Assembly (NCBI RefSeq): GCF_018130955.1
Contig: NZ_JAFCJM010000022.1
Span: 1 to 64,000, forward strand
DNA from: Bradyrhizobium liaoningense
Lineage (GTDB): Bacteria > Pseudomonadota > Alphaproteobacteria > Rhizobiales > Xanthobacteraceae
Direction: 5' to 3'
Length of the DNA stretch: 64,000 nucleotides
The notes beneath the pieces are model-generated. The model had not been told where the DNA came from. It saw only the letters and a list, made by a program, of their open reading frames with translations, and made no database searches. The position numbers and the translations under genes are program-made. Shown here piece after piece: positions 62,461 to 64,000 of the stretch (the first letter of the stretch is position 1; every line of letters begins with the position of its first letter).

Positions 62461-63981
62461 ATGGCCGATCGATATCAGAACAGACCGTTGCCTTCCGATG
62501 ACTATGGTCGCGGCGGCGATCAGCATGGGCGGGCGGATAACGATCCCTTGGCCGAGCTTGCGCGCCTGATCGGACAGACCGATCCGTTCGGGAGCCAGAC
62601 CCGTCCGGCGGCGCGAGCCCCGACACCTCCCGCGCCAGAACCCTATCAGCCGCCGGCACAGGACTATGCGCAGGACGGCTACGCCGCGCAGGACTATCAG
62701 GACAGCTACGAAGAGACGCCACCGCCGCCGCCCGGACCGCCGGCGTGGATGCGGCGTGCCAATGTGCAGGCTCAGCCGGCACCGCTCCCGCAGCAACAGG
62801 ATTATCAGCCCGCCGTCAGCCCGGTGCATCCGCTCCAGCGCTATGCCACCCAGCCCGCCGCGCCCGAGCCCGACTATCATCAGCAGCCGCAGCCCCATGC
62901 GGAGCAGGACGCGCAGCCCGATCCGTCACGTTACGACGATGCGCTGTACGGCCAGCTTGAAGCAGGCGCCCAGGACTATCAGCGCGACCCGTCCTATCCG
63001 GACGATCCCTACGCCTATCAGAGCGACTATCCCGAGGACGAACTCGACCAGGAGCCGCCGAAGAAGAAGCGTGGCGGCTTGATCACCGTTGCGGCCATCC
63101 TGGCGCTCGCGGTGGTCGGCACCGGCGGTGCCTTCGCCTACAAGACCTATCTGGGATCGCCGCGCAGCGGCGAGCCGCCGATCATCAAGGCCGACAACTC
63201 GCCGACCAAGATCGTGCCGGTGCCGAACGACAGTACGGCGAAGGTGCCGGATCGCATGGTGACCGGCGATGGCACCGAGAAGATCGTGCCGCGCGAGGAA
63301 GCGCCGATCGACGTCAACGCCAAGTCCGGCGGTCCGCGCGTCGTGTTTCCGCCGCTGAACCAGAATGCCAATCCGCCGCCGGTTGCGAGCGTCTCGCCGT
63401 CTGCCGTGCCGCCGCCGACCGCCGGTGCAGCGCCGAACAACGGGACGCTGCCCAATAACGAGCCGCGCCGCATCAGGACGCTGGCGGTGAAAGGCGATCA
63501 GACCGACGGCACCACGCCGCAGGGTGCTGTTGCAGCCAAGCAGGCGGCTGCACCCAAGGCCGCACCTGCGCCGGCCGCATCCCGCAATCCACCGACCTCG
63601 GCCAACGCCAGCGCCAACCAGCCGATGTCGCTGGCGCCGCAGGCCGACCAGCCAGCTGCAGCGCCGTCGACCCGGATGGCCGCGACCAACCCGACGCAGA
63701 TCGCGCCTGCACCAAGCGCTGCTCCTGAAGCGGGCGGGGGAAGCTATCTCGTGTCGATTGCGTCCCAGGACAGCGAGTCCGCCGCACGCGACGCGTTCCG
63801 CGTGGCGCAGGGCAAGTACGCCTCCGTGCTCGGGTCGCGCTCACCGGTGATCAAGCGGGTCGATCTCGCGGATGGCAAGGTCAAGTACCGGGCGATGGTC
63901 GGGCCGTACCGGACACGTCAGGAAGCCGTGCAGTTCTGCACCGAGCTGAAGGGCGCCGGCGGTCAGTGCTTTATCCCGTAG
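62461..63981 (+). CDS. SPOR-domain membrane protein
   Basis: 506 residues from MADRYQNRPLPS; the frame is open from 62431. A long N-terminal cytosolic region rich in Pro/Gln/Tyr/Asp (about 1-200), one transmembrane helix (GGLITVAAILALAVVGTGGAFAY, near 200-222), a Pro/Ala/Asn-rich periplasmic linker, then a C-terminal SPOR domain (SYLVSIASQDSESAARDAF through QFCTELKGAGGQCFI). SPOR domains bind denuded septal glycans, so it probably acts at the division site. Low-complexity linkers explain its many shadow frames. Confidence 0.92.
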   Translation: MADRYQNRPLPSDDYGRGGDQHGRADNDPLAELARLIGQTDPFGSQTRPAARAPTPPAPEPYQPPAQDYAQDGYAAQDYQDSYEETPPPPPGPPAWMRRANVQAQPAPLPQQQDYQPAVSPVHPLQRYATQPAAPEPDYHQQPQPHAEQDAQPDPSRYDDALYGQLEAGAQDYQRDPSYPDDPYAYQSDYPEDELDQEPPKKKRGGLITVAAILALAVVGTGGAFAYKTYLGSPRSGEPPIIKADNSPTKIVPVPNDSTAKVPDRMVTGDGTEKIVPREEAPIDVNAKSGGPRVVFPPLNQNANPPPVASVSPSAVPPPTAGAAPNNGTLPNNEPRRIRTLAVKGDQTDGTTPQGAVAAKQAAAPKAAPAPAASRNPPTSANASANQPMSLAPQADQPAAAPSTRMAATNPTQIAPAPSAAPEAGGGSYLVSIASQDSESAARDAFRVAQGKYASVLGSRSPVIKRVDLADGKVKYRAMVGPYRTRQEAVQFCTELKGAGGQCFIP

Positions 63982-64000
63982 AATATTCCGCGGTTTCCTT

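Overview
The window looks like chromosomal DNA from a Bradyrhizobium-type alphaproteobacterium (Nitrobacteraceae). This rests on high GC with strong third-position GC bias, Rhizobiales-type gene order (tpiA-secG-pyrG, kdsA, eno, ftsB, pdhABC-lpd, erpA/dgt-argS-SPOR), FixJ/NodW-type response regulators, an ExoR-like protein, and dispersed palindromic repeats of the kind common in Bradyrhizobium genomes. No rRNA, tRNA, prophage, insertion sequence, integrase or CRISPR array was seen.

Layout. 1-3.3 kb: end of an unidentified gene, a Cache-PAS-GGDEF-EAL c-di-GMP protein and a Flp pilin with its own sigma-54 promoter. 3.3-7.6 kb (minus strand): ppiD-trpD-trpC-moaC. 7.8-10.9 kb: tpiA, secG, pyrG. 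10.9-13 kb: an ArsR-like regulator divergent from a RidA/SnoaL-like fusion, then a NIPSNAP protein. 13.1-15.2 kb: kdsA overlapping an MFS transporter. 15.3-22.3 kb: a chemoreceptor, a glutaminase-STAS-cNMP-binding fusion behind a sigma-54 promoter, a universal stress protein, two membrane microproteins, queF and a streptogramin-lyase-like protein. 22.7-38.2 kb: central metabolism (eno, oxidoreductases, ftsB, the complete PDH complex, a threonine-synthase-like enzyme), interrupted by a GAF/Fis regulator-aldehyde dehydrogenase-DUF779 module. 38.3-44.2 kb: a tripartite-tricarboxylate binding protein, a PAS histidine kinase with two response regulators, and a compact run of five tiny cysteine-rich genes. 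44.3-50.4 kb: a lytic transglycosylase, a class III nucleotide cyclase, two small proteins and a DUF418 membrane protein. 50.8-57.6 kb: ilvD overlapping an ExoR-like gene, xthA, a hybrid histidine kinase and a frameshifted exported protein. 57.7-64 kb: a long-type pyrF that looks foreign, erpA, dgt, argS and a SPOR-domain protein.

How it fits together. Glycolysis runs through tpiA and eno to pyruvate dehydrogenase. Nucleotide (pyrG, pyrF, dgt), tryptophan, branched-chain amino acid, Kdo and queuosine biosynthesis form the housekeeping background. Signalling is dense: c-di-GMP, cAMP/cGMP, chemotaxis, two kinases and ExoR. Two good sigma-54 promoters (pilin and glutaminase) and several CtrA-like boxes (pilin, ftsB, transglycosylase/cyclase) link surface structures, nitrogen use and division to global regulators.

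The strongest candidate for an undescribed system is the cysteine-rich small-protein cluster at 42.8-44.2 kb beside the PAS kinase and FixJ-type regulators. The next are the sigma-54-driven glutaminase fusion and the RidA fusion with its divergent regulator. All calls come from reading the sequence; no database search was run.
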